The notes beneath the pieces were generated by a model, which was given only the letters and a program-made list of their open reading frames with translations, did not search any database and had not been told where the DNA came from. This document shows, in pieces, positions 9,044 through 16,941 of a stretch of 64,000 bases of DNA. Origin of the DNA: Myxococcales bacterium (GTDB lineage: Bacteria > Myxococcota_A > Polyangia > Polyangiales > Polyangiaceae); the NCBI GenBank assembly GCA_016706225.1, contig JADJKB010000025.1:124001-188000 (forward strand). Reading direction: 5' to 3'. Within the stretch, counting starts at the first letter, position 1, and every line of letters starts with the position of its first letter. A program made the translations under genes and the position numbers.

Positions 9044-9427
9044 TCAAGGCGTGGACCACGTGCTGCCCAGGCCCTCGCAGACCTGCTGGGCCTTATCGAG
9101 ACCGCTGAAGCCGCTGTAGTAGAAATAGTGAATCGCGCCCAGGCACTCACCGGCGACGGAGGCGGTAGGGCACGCGGTGGTGGCCGTGCCGCCGTCGGAG
9201 GTGCACTGGTCGGCGGCGGCCTGCTGCCCGGGACCCGCCGTGATGGCGATCTCGAAGCAGGCGAATTTGGCTGGAGTGTCACAGGCGAACAGTGAGCCTG
9301 CCGAGCCTCCGCCGCCACCGCTGCCGCCACCGCCATCTCCGTCGTCGCCGCCACACGCTCCCGTCGAGAACACCAGCCCCGCGCTCAACAGGAACACGCA
9401 CGCCTTCACCGTTCTGAACATCGACAT
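9044..9427 (-). CDS. Small Gly-linker lipoprotein, 127 aa
   Basis: MSMFRTVKACVFLLSAGLVF leads to lipobox STGAC, then a Gly/Asp/Ser-rich linker, then a ~85-residue domain with five Cys (starting LFACDTPAKFACFE). A strong GGGAGGAG ribosome site lies just upstream of this ATG, which settles the start; longer upstream frames are not coding-like. Mature domain unrecognised. It lies 25 bases upstream of the FHA gene on the same strand, so the two may be cotranscribed. Confidence 0.82.
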   Translation of the reverse strand: MSMFRTVKACVFLLSAGLVFSTGACGGDDGDGGGGSGGGGGSAGSLFACDTPAKFACFEIAITAGPGQQAAADQCTSDGGTATTACPTASVAGECLGAIHYFYYSGFSGLDKAQQVCEGLGSTWSTP

Positions 9428-9640
9428 CGGGTCTCCTCCCTCGGCGGCCTTGCCGCGACTCGCCGGCACTCTGTCAGAAGCTGGATGCGATCGCGAGCTG
9501 GAAATCCCGAAAGACCCGTGGGTCAACAGCGCCAACTCACCCTCTGGCTGATGTGACTCCGCCATCGAGGCCGAAGCCGCCGGGTCGCGCTTTCGCGTCT
9601 CGCGGCGTGTTAGCGTGCGGGCCCATCGGAGGTACGGAAC

Positions 9641-10141
9641 ATGCTCAGGATACTCAATGGTGCAGCAGCTCTCGCGCTCGTGGCCGTCGCGCTCTTGGCC
9701 TGCAAGAGCGACAAGAGCGGGACCTCGTCCAGGGCGTCTGCGTCCGCAGCGGCGACGGCGCCAGCCGCCAGCGCCTTCAGCGTGAAGGCCGAGCTGGGGA
9801 CCGAGGTCAAGGACCTCCGAGTGGTCGCGCCCAAGACCACCTTCGACAAGGATATGACCGCGATCTTCGGTGTGTGGGAGGTCAGCACGGGTCCCGGGCC
9901 GCTCGCCTCCGCGAAGGTGAAGTGGATCGCGGAAGACGTCGGTGACGCAGCTCCCAAGGAGACGCCGATCCGGACCGTCGAGATCGAGCAAACCAAGCTG
10001 ACCGAGCTTGGCGGGAAGTATCCCATGACCATCGACTCCTCGTTGACGCGCCCAACCAAGGGTTGGCCAATCGGCAAGTATCGCGTGGAGCTCGAGCTCA
10101 ACGGCAAGACCGTGAACAGCACCCCGTTCACAATCAGCTGA
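9641..10141 (+). CDS. Lipoprotein, 166 aa, unknown function
   Basis: MLRILNGAAALALVAVALLAC is a lipoprotein signal (lipobox ALLAC) followed by a Lys/Ser/Ala-rich flexible stretch of about 25 residues and one compact beta-rich domain with alternating strands (for example VWEVSTGPGPLASAKVKW and GKYRVELELNGKTV near the end), reminiscent of an Ig-like or transthyretin-like fold, which is inference. An AGGTACGGAACATG context suggests a weak ribosome site. It stands alone on the plus strand. Confidence 0.8.
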   Translation: MLRILNGAAALALVAVALLACKSDKSGTSSRASASAAATAPAASAFSVKAELGTEVKDLRVVAPKTTFDKDMTAIFGVWEVSTGPGPLASAKVKWIAEDVGDAAPKETPIRTVEIEQTKLTELGGKYPMTIDSSLTRPTKGWPIGKYRVELELNGKTVNSTPFTIS

Positions 10142-10162
10142 GCGCGCGCCAAGGGCGCCGAA

Positions 10163-10288
10163 GTGCGCGCTGACTTTGTGCGCCTGGATACACATCGCCT
10201 GGGCGTGCGTCCGCGCTCCGGCGAAGCCTTCTGGACCCCCGCCGCCGAGCTGACGGCCTGCGACCGCTCGAAGCTCACGAATCCGTGA
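10163..10288 (+). CDS. Possible 41-aa ORF or C-terminal remnant
   Basis: A GTG-led frame with G/C-rich third positions that reads VRADFVRLDTHRLGVRPRSG then EAFWTPAAELTACDRSKLTN. It looks protein-like but is short and has no clear ribosome site; it may be the tail of a decayed gene between the lipoprotein and the cupin gene. Confidence 0.25.
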   Translation: MRADFVRLDTHRLGVRPRSGEAFWTPAAELTACDRSKLTNP

Positions 10289-10395
10289 CGCTCGCCGCAG
10301 CGGTCGGGCGCCGTCGCCCACGCATCGCTCGACGTCAGAGCGAACGCGAGCACCGGCGCATTGCCATCACTGCACCACAGGTGACACCATGCCGC

Positions 10396-10797
10396 ATGCC
10401 TCCGCCGGTCATCCGGTCCCGGGACGCGCTCGCGACGTTCTCCGAGCGCTGGTCACCGCGGATCATCGCGTCGCTCAACGACTACCACGTGAAGCTCGCC
10501 AAGCTCGAGGGTGAGTTCGTCTGGCACAGCCACTCCGACACCGACGAGCTCTTCTTCGTCCTCGGCGGCCGACTCTGCCTGCGCTTTCGCGACGGAAGCG
10601 TGGACCTGGGACCGGGTGACGTTTGTGTCGTCCCGCGTGAGGTCGAGCACCAGCCCTTCGCGCCCGAGGAGTGCCACGTGCTCTTGGTGGAGCCGGCGGG
10701 GACGCGCAGCACCGGGGACTCGTCGGAGCGCGAGGGCTCTCTTGGGACCTGGCTCGAAGCGGTCGGGAATTCCGCGGGCCGGTCCGAGCGGCCTTAG
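10396..10797 (+). CDS. Cupin-domain protein, 133 aa
   Basis: A single cupin barrel. The first metal motif is HSHSDTDELFFVLGG (His, His, Glu; about residues 46-60) and the second is GDVCVVPREVEHQPFA (His, about 74-90). These are the usual ligands for Fe, Mn, Zn or Ni in small cupins, which may be isomerases, dioxygenases or binding proteins. The ATG at 10396 starts MPPPVIRSRDALATFSERW; the upstream extension of the frame is Arg-rich and unlikely. No partner gene is adjacent, so no substrate can be named. Confidence 0.88.
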   Translation: MPPPVIRSRDALATFSERWSPRIIASLNDYHVKLAKLEGEFVWHSHSDTDELFFVLGGRLCLRFRDGSVDLGPGDVCVVPREVEHQPFAPEECHVLLVEPAGTRSTGDSSEREGSLGTWLEAVGNSAGRSERP

Positions 10798-10925
10798 GCT
10801 CGACGTGGGCAGTCTTGCGATGATCAGATCGCGATCGTCATGAGCGGCGAAAACCCACTTGAATTACCGGCTCGCGAAAGCTCACGAGTCGAGGAGATGG
10901 AGTAGGTGCGGGTGAGGGCGCAGCG

Positions 10926-13766
10926 TCATGGCGCGAGGATGAGACCCTCCGCTCCGACTCCGCCGTTCTGCGTCCCGAGCATCACCCCACCGCTCGGGGT
11001 GAGGCCGACGGCGAGGGACGCGCCGCTCGGCGGCGCGTAGAAGGCAGAGCTCCAGACGAAGGCCGCAGTTGACGACAGCTTCACACAGAACAGACCCGCC
11101 GGCACCTGCGGGCCCCCGAAGCCGAGCGGGGCCTCCAAGCCTCCCACCAGGACAATGTCACCGTTGGCTGCAATGGCGAGATGCGAGGCTCGTTCGACGG
11201 CTGTGGTGCCGTACACCTTGTGCCACTCGATGGCGCCGGTCGTGGGGTTTATCTGGGCGAGCACGATGTCGCCGCCTCCCTTGGCCACGTCCACCGTACC
11301 GGTGTCGAAATCGACCTGCCCGTTGAAGACCCCAGTGACCACCAGCTTCCCGCTTGGCGCAAAGGCTGCCGAGTAGCCCGTGTCCGCTCCGAGGTCACCG
11401 AGCTGCCGCACCCAGGCTGGAACCCACGCCGAGCTCAGCTTCGCGACGCAGAGGTCCGTGCCGCCCTTGCCCGTCGTCACGATCCCGCTGCCAAAGTCGA
11501 CGTTGCCCGTGCACTCTCCGACCAGCGCGAAACTGCCATCCGCGGCGCGTGCGAGCTCGAAGGTCCGGTCGTCCGACGCGCCGCCGAAGTCCTTGGCGGC
11601 GACGGCTGCTCCGTTCGAAAGCGCGAACGATGCGACGAACATGTCCGTGCCTTGAGCGCTGAGCGGCCCCGTGCCGAAGTCGGTCGTCCCGTTGGCGAGC
11701 GTGCCCGCAACCACGACGTTGCCGCTCCCGTCGAGCACTGCACTGGTTACCGTGTCGACACCCGACCCCACGCACTTCGACCATTTGTGCGCGCCATCTG
11801 CCCCGGCGTACCTGCCCAAGATGAGGCCACCCGCGTTGCAGCTCGTGGGTGCGCCTCCGAAGTCGAGGCCAGTGGCCGCCGTTCCGCGCCCAATGAGTAC
11901 AACGTCCCCGCTTGGCTCGATGACCATTCGTTCTACGGTCTCCTCGCCCGCGCCTCCGAGCTTGCGCGACCAGAGCCACGCGCCGCTCGGGGAGTACTTT
12001 GCGATGAAGCCGTCGTAGGCGTTCGCGCTCACCGGTCCGCCCCCGAAGTCGTGAGACCCGTTGAACACGCCGTGGAAATAGTAGTTGCCTGCGGCGTCCG
12101 TTCCTCCCGGGTACGCCGTGGAATAGGCGTTCCCCAGTGGTTTCGTCAGCACCACACCCCCGGGAGCCACTCCTCCGAAGCTCGCCGTCAGCGTCGTGTC
12201 CGCAGTCAACGTGAGCGAGCACGTGCCCGTGCCGGTGCAGCCGCCGCCGGCCCAGCTCGTGAACGTCGAGGTCGACGCCGCGGTAGCCGTGAGCACCACA
12301 CTCGTGCCGTCGAGGATGTCGGCGCTGCACGTGGCGCCGCAGTCGACGCCGCCGACGTCGGACTTGACCGTGCCTGCGCCGGTGCCCGCCGGCGTGATCG
12401 TTAGCTTGAAGGTGGCCTTGCACACGTTGCCGACGCAGCCGCCGGCGCTGCAGTCGGTGGCTTGAACACAGGCTTTGCCACTTGCACACTTGTCGCAGTC
12501 CGAACCGCCGCAGTCAGTGTCGGTCTCGTTGCCGTTCTTGACGGTGTCAGTGCAGGTTGCGGCGACGCAGGTTCCGGTCATGCAGACCTTGCTCACGCAA
12601 TCGCCGGCCTGCGCGCAGCCCTTTCCCGCGCTGCACGGCTTGCACTCGGCTCCGCCGCAGTCTTGCGCAGTCTCCTTGCCGTTCTTCAGGCCGTCGGTGC
12701 AGGTCGGCAGCGCGCAGGAGTACGCCGTGCAGACGCCGCTGGTGCAGTCGCCGCCGATGACGCAGCCCTTGTTCGCGCCGTCGCAGGCCGGGCAGGTGCC
12801 GCCGCCGCAGTCGATGTCGGTCTCGTCGCCGTTCTGCTGGCCGTCGGCGCAGCTTGCATCCACGCACGTTCCGGACTTGCAGATCCCAGCGCTGCAATCC
12901 GCCGGAACGTTGCAGGTCTGGGCCGCGGGACACGCCGTGCAGCTCGGGCCACCGCAATCGGTGCCCGTCTCACTGCCATTGCGCACGCCGTCGCCACAGG
13001 TTGGCTCCTGGCACTTGCTCGCGGCGCAGCTCTGACTCGTGCAGTCCTCTTTCTTGGTGCAGTCGCCGCCGGTCGGGCACGGGTAGCAGCTGCCGCCGCA
13101 GTCGATGCCACTCTCGTCGCCGTCCTTCAGGGCGTTCTTGCAGTGGTCCGGCAGCGTGGCGGGTCCACCCTTGGACACGCATTTGCTCCCCACGCAGTTC
13201 TGGCCGGTCGCGCAGTCCTTGACGCCTTTGCACTCGAGACCGCACGTGCCCTGCGGACGGCAGACCTGGTCCGCAGGGCATTCGGAGTTGTACTCGCACT
13301 CCTTGGTTCCGCCATCGACGCCGGGCTGCGGCTCGAGCTGACCATTCGTGAGCTCCTCCTTCGACGCACACGTCGAGCTCACGCAGAGTTGTTGCGAGAC
13401 GCAGTCCTTGTCCGTCTTGCAGGCGTCGCGGCACTCTCCATCGACGCCACACACCTGCTCACCGGGGCACTCACTGCTGTACTTGCACGGTGGGCTCGGC
13501 AGCTCGTCCGGTAGCTGGCAGACGTGCACCGGTTTGTCGGCGAGCATGCAGCGCAGACCCTTCTCGCAGTCCGCGTCCGTGTTGCACTTCACGTGACAGC
13601 GCTGGAACGCACACACCAGCGGCTCCGGCGTCTGCGAACAGTCCGAGTTGACCAGACAACCTTCGGCGAGCTTCGCGCGCCTCAGCTCTCCCGCATCGTC
13701 GCTGCTACAAGCACCAGCCGTCAGAAAACCAAAGCCCACCGCCAAGAGAGCGCCGACCCGCTTCAT
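10926..13766 (-). CDS. Very large Cys-rich lipoprotein with InlB-like repeat and propeller
   Basis: About 946 aa. MKRVGALLAVGFGFLTAGAC gives lipobox LTAGAC, and this ATG is preferred over one ten codons earlier. The order after it is: three to four dickkopf-like Cys clusters (CNTDADCEKGLRC, CKTDKDCVSQQLC, about residues 35-200), five CxDGxxNGxETDxDCGG modules (about 205-455), one bacterial Ig/InlB-B-type repeat (FKLTITPAGTGAG to LTASF, about 460-535), then SBBP-like propeller repeats to the end. No Gly linker follows the lipobox, unlike most lipoproteins here. Probably a surface adhesin or scaffold. Paralogue of 5794-8208. Confidence 0.88.
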   Translation of the reverse strand: MKRVGALLAVGFGFLTAGACSSDDAGELRRAKLAEGCLVNSDCSQTPEPLVCAFQRCHVKCNTDADCEKGLRCMLADKPVHVCQLPDELPSPPCKYSSECPGEQVCGVDGECRDACKTDKDCVSQQLCVSSTCASKEELTNGQLEPQPGVDGGTKECEYNSECPADQVCRPQGTCGLECKGVKDCATGQNCVGSKCVSKGGPATLPDHCKNALKDGDESGIDCGGSCYPCPTGGDCTKKEDCTSQSCAASKCQEPTCGDGVRNGSETGTDCGGPSCTACPAAQTCNVPADCSAGICKSGTCVDASCADGQQNGDETDIDCGGGTCPACDGANKGCVIGGDCTSGVCTAYSCALPTCTDGLKNGKETAQDCGGAECKPCSAGKGCAQAGDCVSKVCMTGTCVAATCTDTVKNGNETDTDCGGSDCDKCASGKACVQATDCSAGGCVGNVCKATFKLTITPAGTGAGTVKSDVGGVDCGATCSADILDGTSVVLTATAASTSTFTSWAGGGCTGTGTCSLTLTADTTLTASFGGVAPGGVVLTKPLGNAYSTAYPGGTDAAGNYYFHGVFNGSHDFGGGPVSANAYDGFIAKYSPSGAWLWSRKLGGAGEETVERMVIEPSGDVVLIGRGTAATGLDFGGAPTSCNAGGLILGRYAGADGAHKWSKCVGSGVDTVTSAVLDGSGNVVVAGTLANGTTDFGTGPLSAQGTDMFVASFALSNGAAVAAKDFGGASDDRTFELARAADGSFALVGECTGNVDFGSGIVTTGKGGTDLCVAKLSSAWVPAWVRQLGDLGADTGYSAAFAPSGKLVVTGVFNGQVDFDTGTVDVAKGGGDIVLAQINPTTGAIEWHKVYGTTAVERASHLAIAANGDIVLVGGLEAPLGFGGPQVPAGLFCVKLSSTAAFVWSSAFYAPPSGASLAVGLTPSGGVMLGTQNGGVGAEGLILAP

Positions 13767-14105
13767 CGCCCACCACCCGAGTAGAAACCCGCACACACGT
13801 TAGCCGGAGTGCGGCACAAAGGCGAGATGCGGCGCCCGCCCCGGGCTCCTGATAGGAGGTCTCTGACACTCGGCGTCGACGGCCTTCCCGCCAACGAGCC
13901 GGAGCTTCATGTGCTCGACCTTTGCGTCCTGGGTGGGCCCCGTGATGCGCACCCGGCGGACGCCGTACCCCGACCCCGAAGCCGGCATGTTCCAGCGAGT
14001 CGGGACTGCTACCCCTTGCCAGCTACCCGCGACGAACTCCGTCCCTTCGAGCTGGCGATCCCGTGCCCGGGCGTCACGCGTAGCGCGCGAGGGCGAGGCG
14101 CGCGT
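13767..14105. other. Intergenic stretch, 339 bp, with a possible minus-strand gene relic
   Basis: Divergent promoter region between the big lipoprotein and the PNPOx-like gene. On the minus strand, about 13800-14070, an open frame reads protein-like segments (GTEFVAGSWQGVAVPTRWN and VRRVRITGPTQDAKVEHMKL) with G/C-biased third positions, but it lacks any start codon except an internal ATG. It may be the tail of a decayed gene. Confidence 0.3.
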
Positions 14106-14705
14106 ATGATTGGCGGGAGAATGTCCAGCTACCACGGGGGGAGTCGGGGGCTCCAGGATCGCTTCGATACACGACGCATCGCCGATCGCCTGGAACAGTT
14201 GACGTACAGAAGCGCGCTCGGGGAGGGCGACGCGGCGCTGGTGAGCGCTGCGGACATGTTCTTCCTCGCCACGGCAGACGCGAGCGGCTTTCCGGATTGC
14301 TCGTACAAGGGTGGCGCCCCCGGCTTCGTGCGGGTGCTCTCGCCCACAGAGCTCGCCTGGCCCGACTACGATGGCAACGGTCAGTTTCGCTCGCTCGGCA
14401 ACGTCCAGGTCCGGAGCGAAGTCGCGCTCCTGTTCATCGACTGGACGCGCCCCGCCCGGCTGCGCATCCACGGCCGCGCGCGCCTCGGGTTCGACGACCC
14501 GCTCCTGGAGAGCATGCCGGGCGCAGCCCTCGTCGCGCGAGTGGACATCGAGCGCGTGTTCCCGAACTGCCCGCGCTACGTGCACCAGATGGAGAAGCTG
14601 GCCCCTTCGCCCCATGTCCCGCGGGCCGGCGAGCCGGCTCCGCGACCGGCGTGGAAGGACGATCCGCGCTTCGCAGACGCACTCCCGGCGAAGGACCGCA
14701 GGTGA
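14106..14705 (+). CDS. Pyridoxamine 5'-phosphate oxidase-like flavin-binding protein
   Basis: 199 aa, split-barrel PNPOx-like fold, a family that binds FMN, F420 or haem. Seen: MFFLATADASGFPDCSYKGG (about residues 54-73), the typical first strands of this family, then GFVRVLSPTELAWPDYDGNG and SEVALLFIDWTRPARLRIHG, which form the cofactor-side strands. Start ATG 14106; ATG 14121 is an alternative. Its stop overlaps the cyclase start by four bases (GTGA), so the two are translationally coupled, which suggests the flavin protein and the cyclase work together. It is not the biosynthetic PdxH enzyme: length and motifs match the general PNPOx-like group. Confidence 0.85.
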   Translation: MIGGRMSSYHGGSRGLQDRFDTRRIADRLEQLTYRSALGEGDAALVSAADMFFLATADASGFPDCSYKGGAPGFVRVLSPTELAWPDYDGNGQFRSLGNVQVRSEVALLFIDWTRPARLRIHGRARLGFDDPLLESMPGAALVARVDIERVFPNCPRYVHQMEKLAPSPHVPRAGEPAPRPAWKDDPRFADALPAKDRR

Positions 14706-15886
14706 GCGAGCTCGGGGCACCGGAAGTCGCCGAGTGGCTGCTGCACGCCTCGGCCGGCAAGCTCGAGCCCGAGGCGTTCGTCGCCGGGCTCGCCGCGCAG
14801 CTGAACCAACGGGGCTTCGCCATTTTCCGAGTGAGCGCATGGATCCCCACGCTGCACCCGGAGCTCTGGGGAAATCAGCTGCTCTGGACTCGCGGCGGCG
14901 AGTGCCAGGTCATACGGCGGGATCACGATGTGACCGCGACGTCCAATTACGTAGGAACTCCAAACGAGGTGATTCACCGCGATCAGATCGCCTCGCTACG
15001 CTGCCGCCTGGACAGACAACGCGAGCAGATCCCGTTCGCGCTGCTGCGCGAACTGGCCGCGGCGGGCGCCACCAACTACTTCATTCTCTCGCTCGAGCCC
15101 GGCGGCGAACGCCCGCCCTGGATCGCCTTCGCCTGCGATCGGAGCGGCGGATTTGCGCCGGGGCAGGCTGACGCTCTGCTTGCGCTAGGACCGCTGCTGT
15201 CGCTGCACTTTCAGCTGGCCCGGGCGAGCTTCGCGACGCGATCGCTGCTCGAGGTCTACCTGGGCGCCAACGCTGCGAGTCGGGTCTTGGCGGGGCAATT
15301 CCGGCGCGGCACTGGAGTCGAACACCGGGCAGCGATGTGGTTCTGCGACCTGCGCGGCTTCACCGAGCTGAGCGACCGCCTGCCGCCGCGCGAGGTCGTG
15401 GCGGTGCTCGACGCCTATTTCGAGCTCGTGGCCGCGCCCATCGAGCGCGAGGGCGGCGAGATCCTCAAGTTCATCGGCGATGCCGTGCTGGCGGTGTTCC
15501 CCGCCGGGAGCGACGCGCGCGAGCCCTGCCGCCGGGCGCTGGCTGCAGCAGAGGAAGTGCTCGACGCCGTCCGCGCTTGGTCGAGCGCGGACAGCACCCG
15601 ACCCGCGCTTGCGATTGGTGTCGGCTTGCACGTTGGAGCGGTCATGTACGGTAACGTTGGTGGGCGCGGGCGCCTGGATTTCACGGTGATCGGTGGAGCC
15701 GTGAACGAGCTCTGCCGGGTCGAGGCGCTGTGCAAGCCGCTCAGCTGCCCGCTCCTGATGACGGACGTCTTCGCTGCGGCGCTCGGCAGTGACGCTCTGA
15801 TCTCGCTTGGGCACCACACCCTGCGCGGAGTGACGGAGCCGCGGGAGGTTTTCACGACGCGTGCCCACGGGCCGCAGCTGCCATGA
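14702..15886 (+). CDS. Class III adenylate/guanylate cyclase
   Basis: 394 aa, making cAMP or cGMP from ATP or GTP. A ~200-residue N-terminal region of unknown, possibly sensory fold precedes the catalytic domain (about 200-380). Seen there: WFCDLRGFTELSD and IGDAVLAVF give both metal-binding Asp; DFTVIGGAVNELCRVEAL gives the base-recognition Asp and the transition-state Asn and Arg. No membrane segment, so it is cytoplasmic. GTG start 14702 overlaps the PNPOx-like stop. A redox or flavin input through the coupled protein is inference. The Asp in DFTVIG fits an adenylate cyclase. Confidence 0.92.
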   Translation: MSELGAPEVAEWLLHASAGKLEPEAFVAGLAAQLNQRGFAIFRVSAWIPTLHPELWGNQLLWTRGGECQVIRRDHDVTATSNYVGTPNEVIHRDQIASLRCRLDRQREQIPFALLRELAAAGATNYFILSLEPGGERPPWIAFACDRSGGFAPGQADALLALGPLLSLHFQLARASFATRSLLEVYLGANAASRVLAGQFRRGTGVEHRAAMWFCDLRGFTELSDRLPPREVVAVLDAYFELVAAPIEREGGEILKFIGDAVLAVFPAGSDAREPCRRALAAAEEVLDAVRAWSSADSTRPALAIGVGLHVGAVMYGNVGGRGRLDFTVIGGAVNELCRVEALCKPLSCPLLMTDVFAAALGSDALISLGHHTLRGVTEPREVFTTRAHGPQLP

Positions 15887-15938
15887 CCTGACCCGTCGGT
15901 CCCGCACGAGCTCCACTCTCGCTGGTTCAGTCGCGCGG

Positions 15939-16694
15939 CTAGTCAACGAAACGGCCCTGAGTACCAGCGAGCTCCGCGAACACCTCTCGCAGCCACTCGA
16001 GACCGGGCCGCTCAGGTGGGTCCGCAGCCGTAGCGGCGTGCTCGAGCGCAAAGATCAACGTCGTCCAGCCGGCCGACGACGTCGCGCGCGCATCCACGGC
16101 CCGCACGGCGCGGAAGGTCTGAGCCGGAAGCGGGACGCGCTCCACTGTTTCATCCGAGGGTGCGGCGCAGTGCTCTGGCGCCGAGGTGACGAGAAACTCG
16201 CGGCACGCCAGCGGGCGCTCGGCGTGAATCGAGCAGGACTCGTCGTCGAGGAACGGACACGCGACTCCGAGCTGGAAGTAGCTTCGGCTGAGTAGGGCCA
16301 AGTCCGCGTTGCTCATCTCGGCCGGTTGTCGGAGCCTCCCGAATAGTGCAGAGGAGACAACCCGTTCGAGCGCGGCGCTGAAGCGCGCCCGCACCTCACT
16401 CTGCCTCGGCTCGGGCAGGTCGCTGACCAGCCGAGCCAGCGCGAGCGCCTCCGATTCGCTGATCGGAACCGGCTGTCGGCAGCATGCGCCGCAGCCCTTG
16501 CGGCATGAAATCGTCTTGCCGCCCTGCTCGGCGCGAGCGCTGCCAATGTCCGCCATCTGACTCGCGAGTCCGCGCAGGACCGGCATCAAGACGTGAAGGC
16601 GTGTCGGCGCCGCCGGCACTACGATCTCGAAATCGACCGGCGCGCCGTCGATCTTGAGCCGAACCCACGAGCGGAGGGTGGCGCTTGCCGTCAG
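15939..16694 (-). CDS. YkgJ-family zinc/iron-chelating cysteine-cluster protein
   Basis: About 251 aa. Cys-cluster family: SCRKGCGACCRQPVPIS (about residues 65-81), then CPFLDDESCSIHAERPLACR (about 147-166), which together give the seven to eight conserved Cys thought to bind Zn or an Fe-S cluster. The N-terminal ~60 residues (VRLKIDGAPVDFEIVVP) match the extension found in the larger members. No ATG or GTG lies in a sensible place; the most likely start is CTG at 16694, overlapping the TGA of the upstream 72-aa gene (CTGA), so translation would be coupled. Biochemical role unknown for the family. Confidence 0.83.
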   Translation of the reverse strand: MTASATLRSWVRLKIDGAPVDFEIVVPAAPTRLHVLMPVLRGLASQMADIGSARAEQGGKTISCRKGCGACCRQPVPISESEALALARLVSDLPEPRQSEVRARFSAALERVVSSALFGRLRQPAEMSNADLALLSRSYFQLGVACPFLDDESCSIHAERPLACREFLVTSAPEHCAAPSDETVERVPLPAQTFRAVRAVDARATSSAGWTTLIFALEHAATAADPPERPGLEWLREVFAELAGTQGRFVD

Positions 16695-16909
16695 AGGCCG
16701 ATCAGGATCTTGGTGAGGGAGACGGGTTCCGCGTTCGTCGCTTCGGCGTCGGTGTGCACGAACTCGAACTCGATGGTCGAGCCTTTGAACTGGGTGGCGA
16801 CTGTGGGGCTCACCGTGACACTTCCCAGTTTGTAGCTCGACAGCGTCCCATCCGAAGCCTTGACGGTTTGGACCAGCGACAGCTTGTGCCAGGTGAGGGA
16901 GACGCTCAT
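16691..16909 (-). CDS. Small hypothetical protein, 72 aa
   Basis: MSVSLTWHKLSLVQTVKASD begins a 72-residue Ser/Thr/Val-rich protein, predicted all beta, no signal peptide. It ends on a TGA embedded in the likely CTG start of the YkgJ gene, so the two form a two-gene unit. Low Arg content and balanced composition argue that it is real coding rather than a shadow. Function unknown. Confidence 0.6.
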   Translation of the reverse strand: MSVSLTWHKLSLVQTVKASDGTLSSYKLGSVTVSPTVATQFKGSTIEFEFVHTDAEATNAEPVSLTKILIGL

Positions 16910-16941
16910 GCATCAAACGCTAGCGGTCGGCCCACCCACGG

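Noticed and set aside
11181..12404. 407-aa plus-strand frame across the propeller region
   Set aside because: Arg-rich antisense of beta-propeller repeats; no start site or similarity.
12462..13514. 350-aa plus-strand frame opposite the giant Cys-rich lipoprotein
   Set aside because: Ala/Val/Arg-rich with no signal or motifs; the opposite strand shows regular Cys modules.
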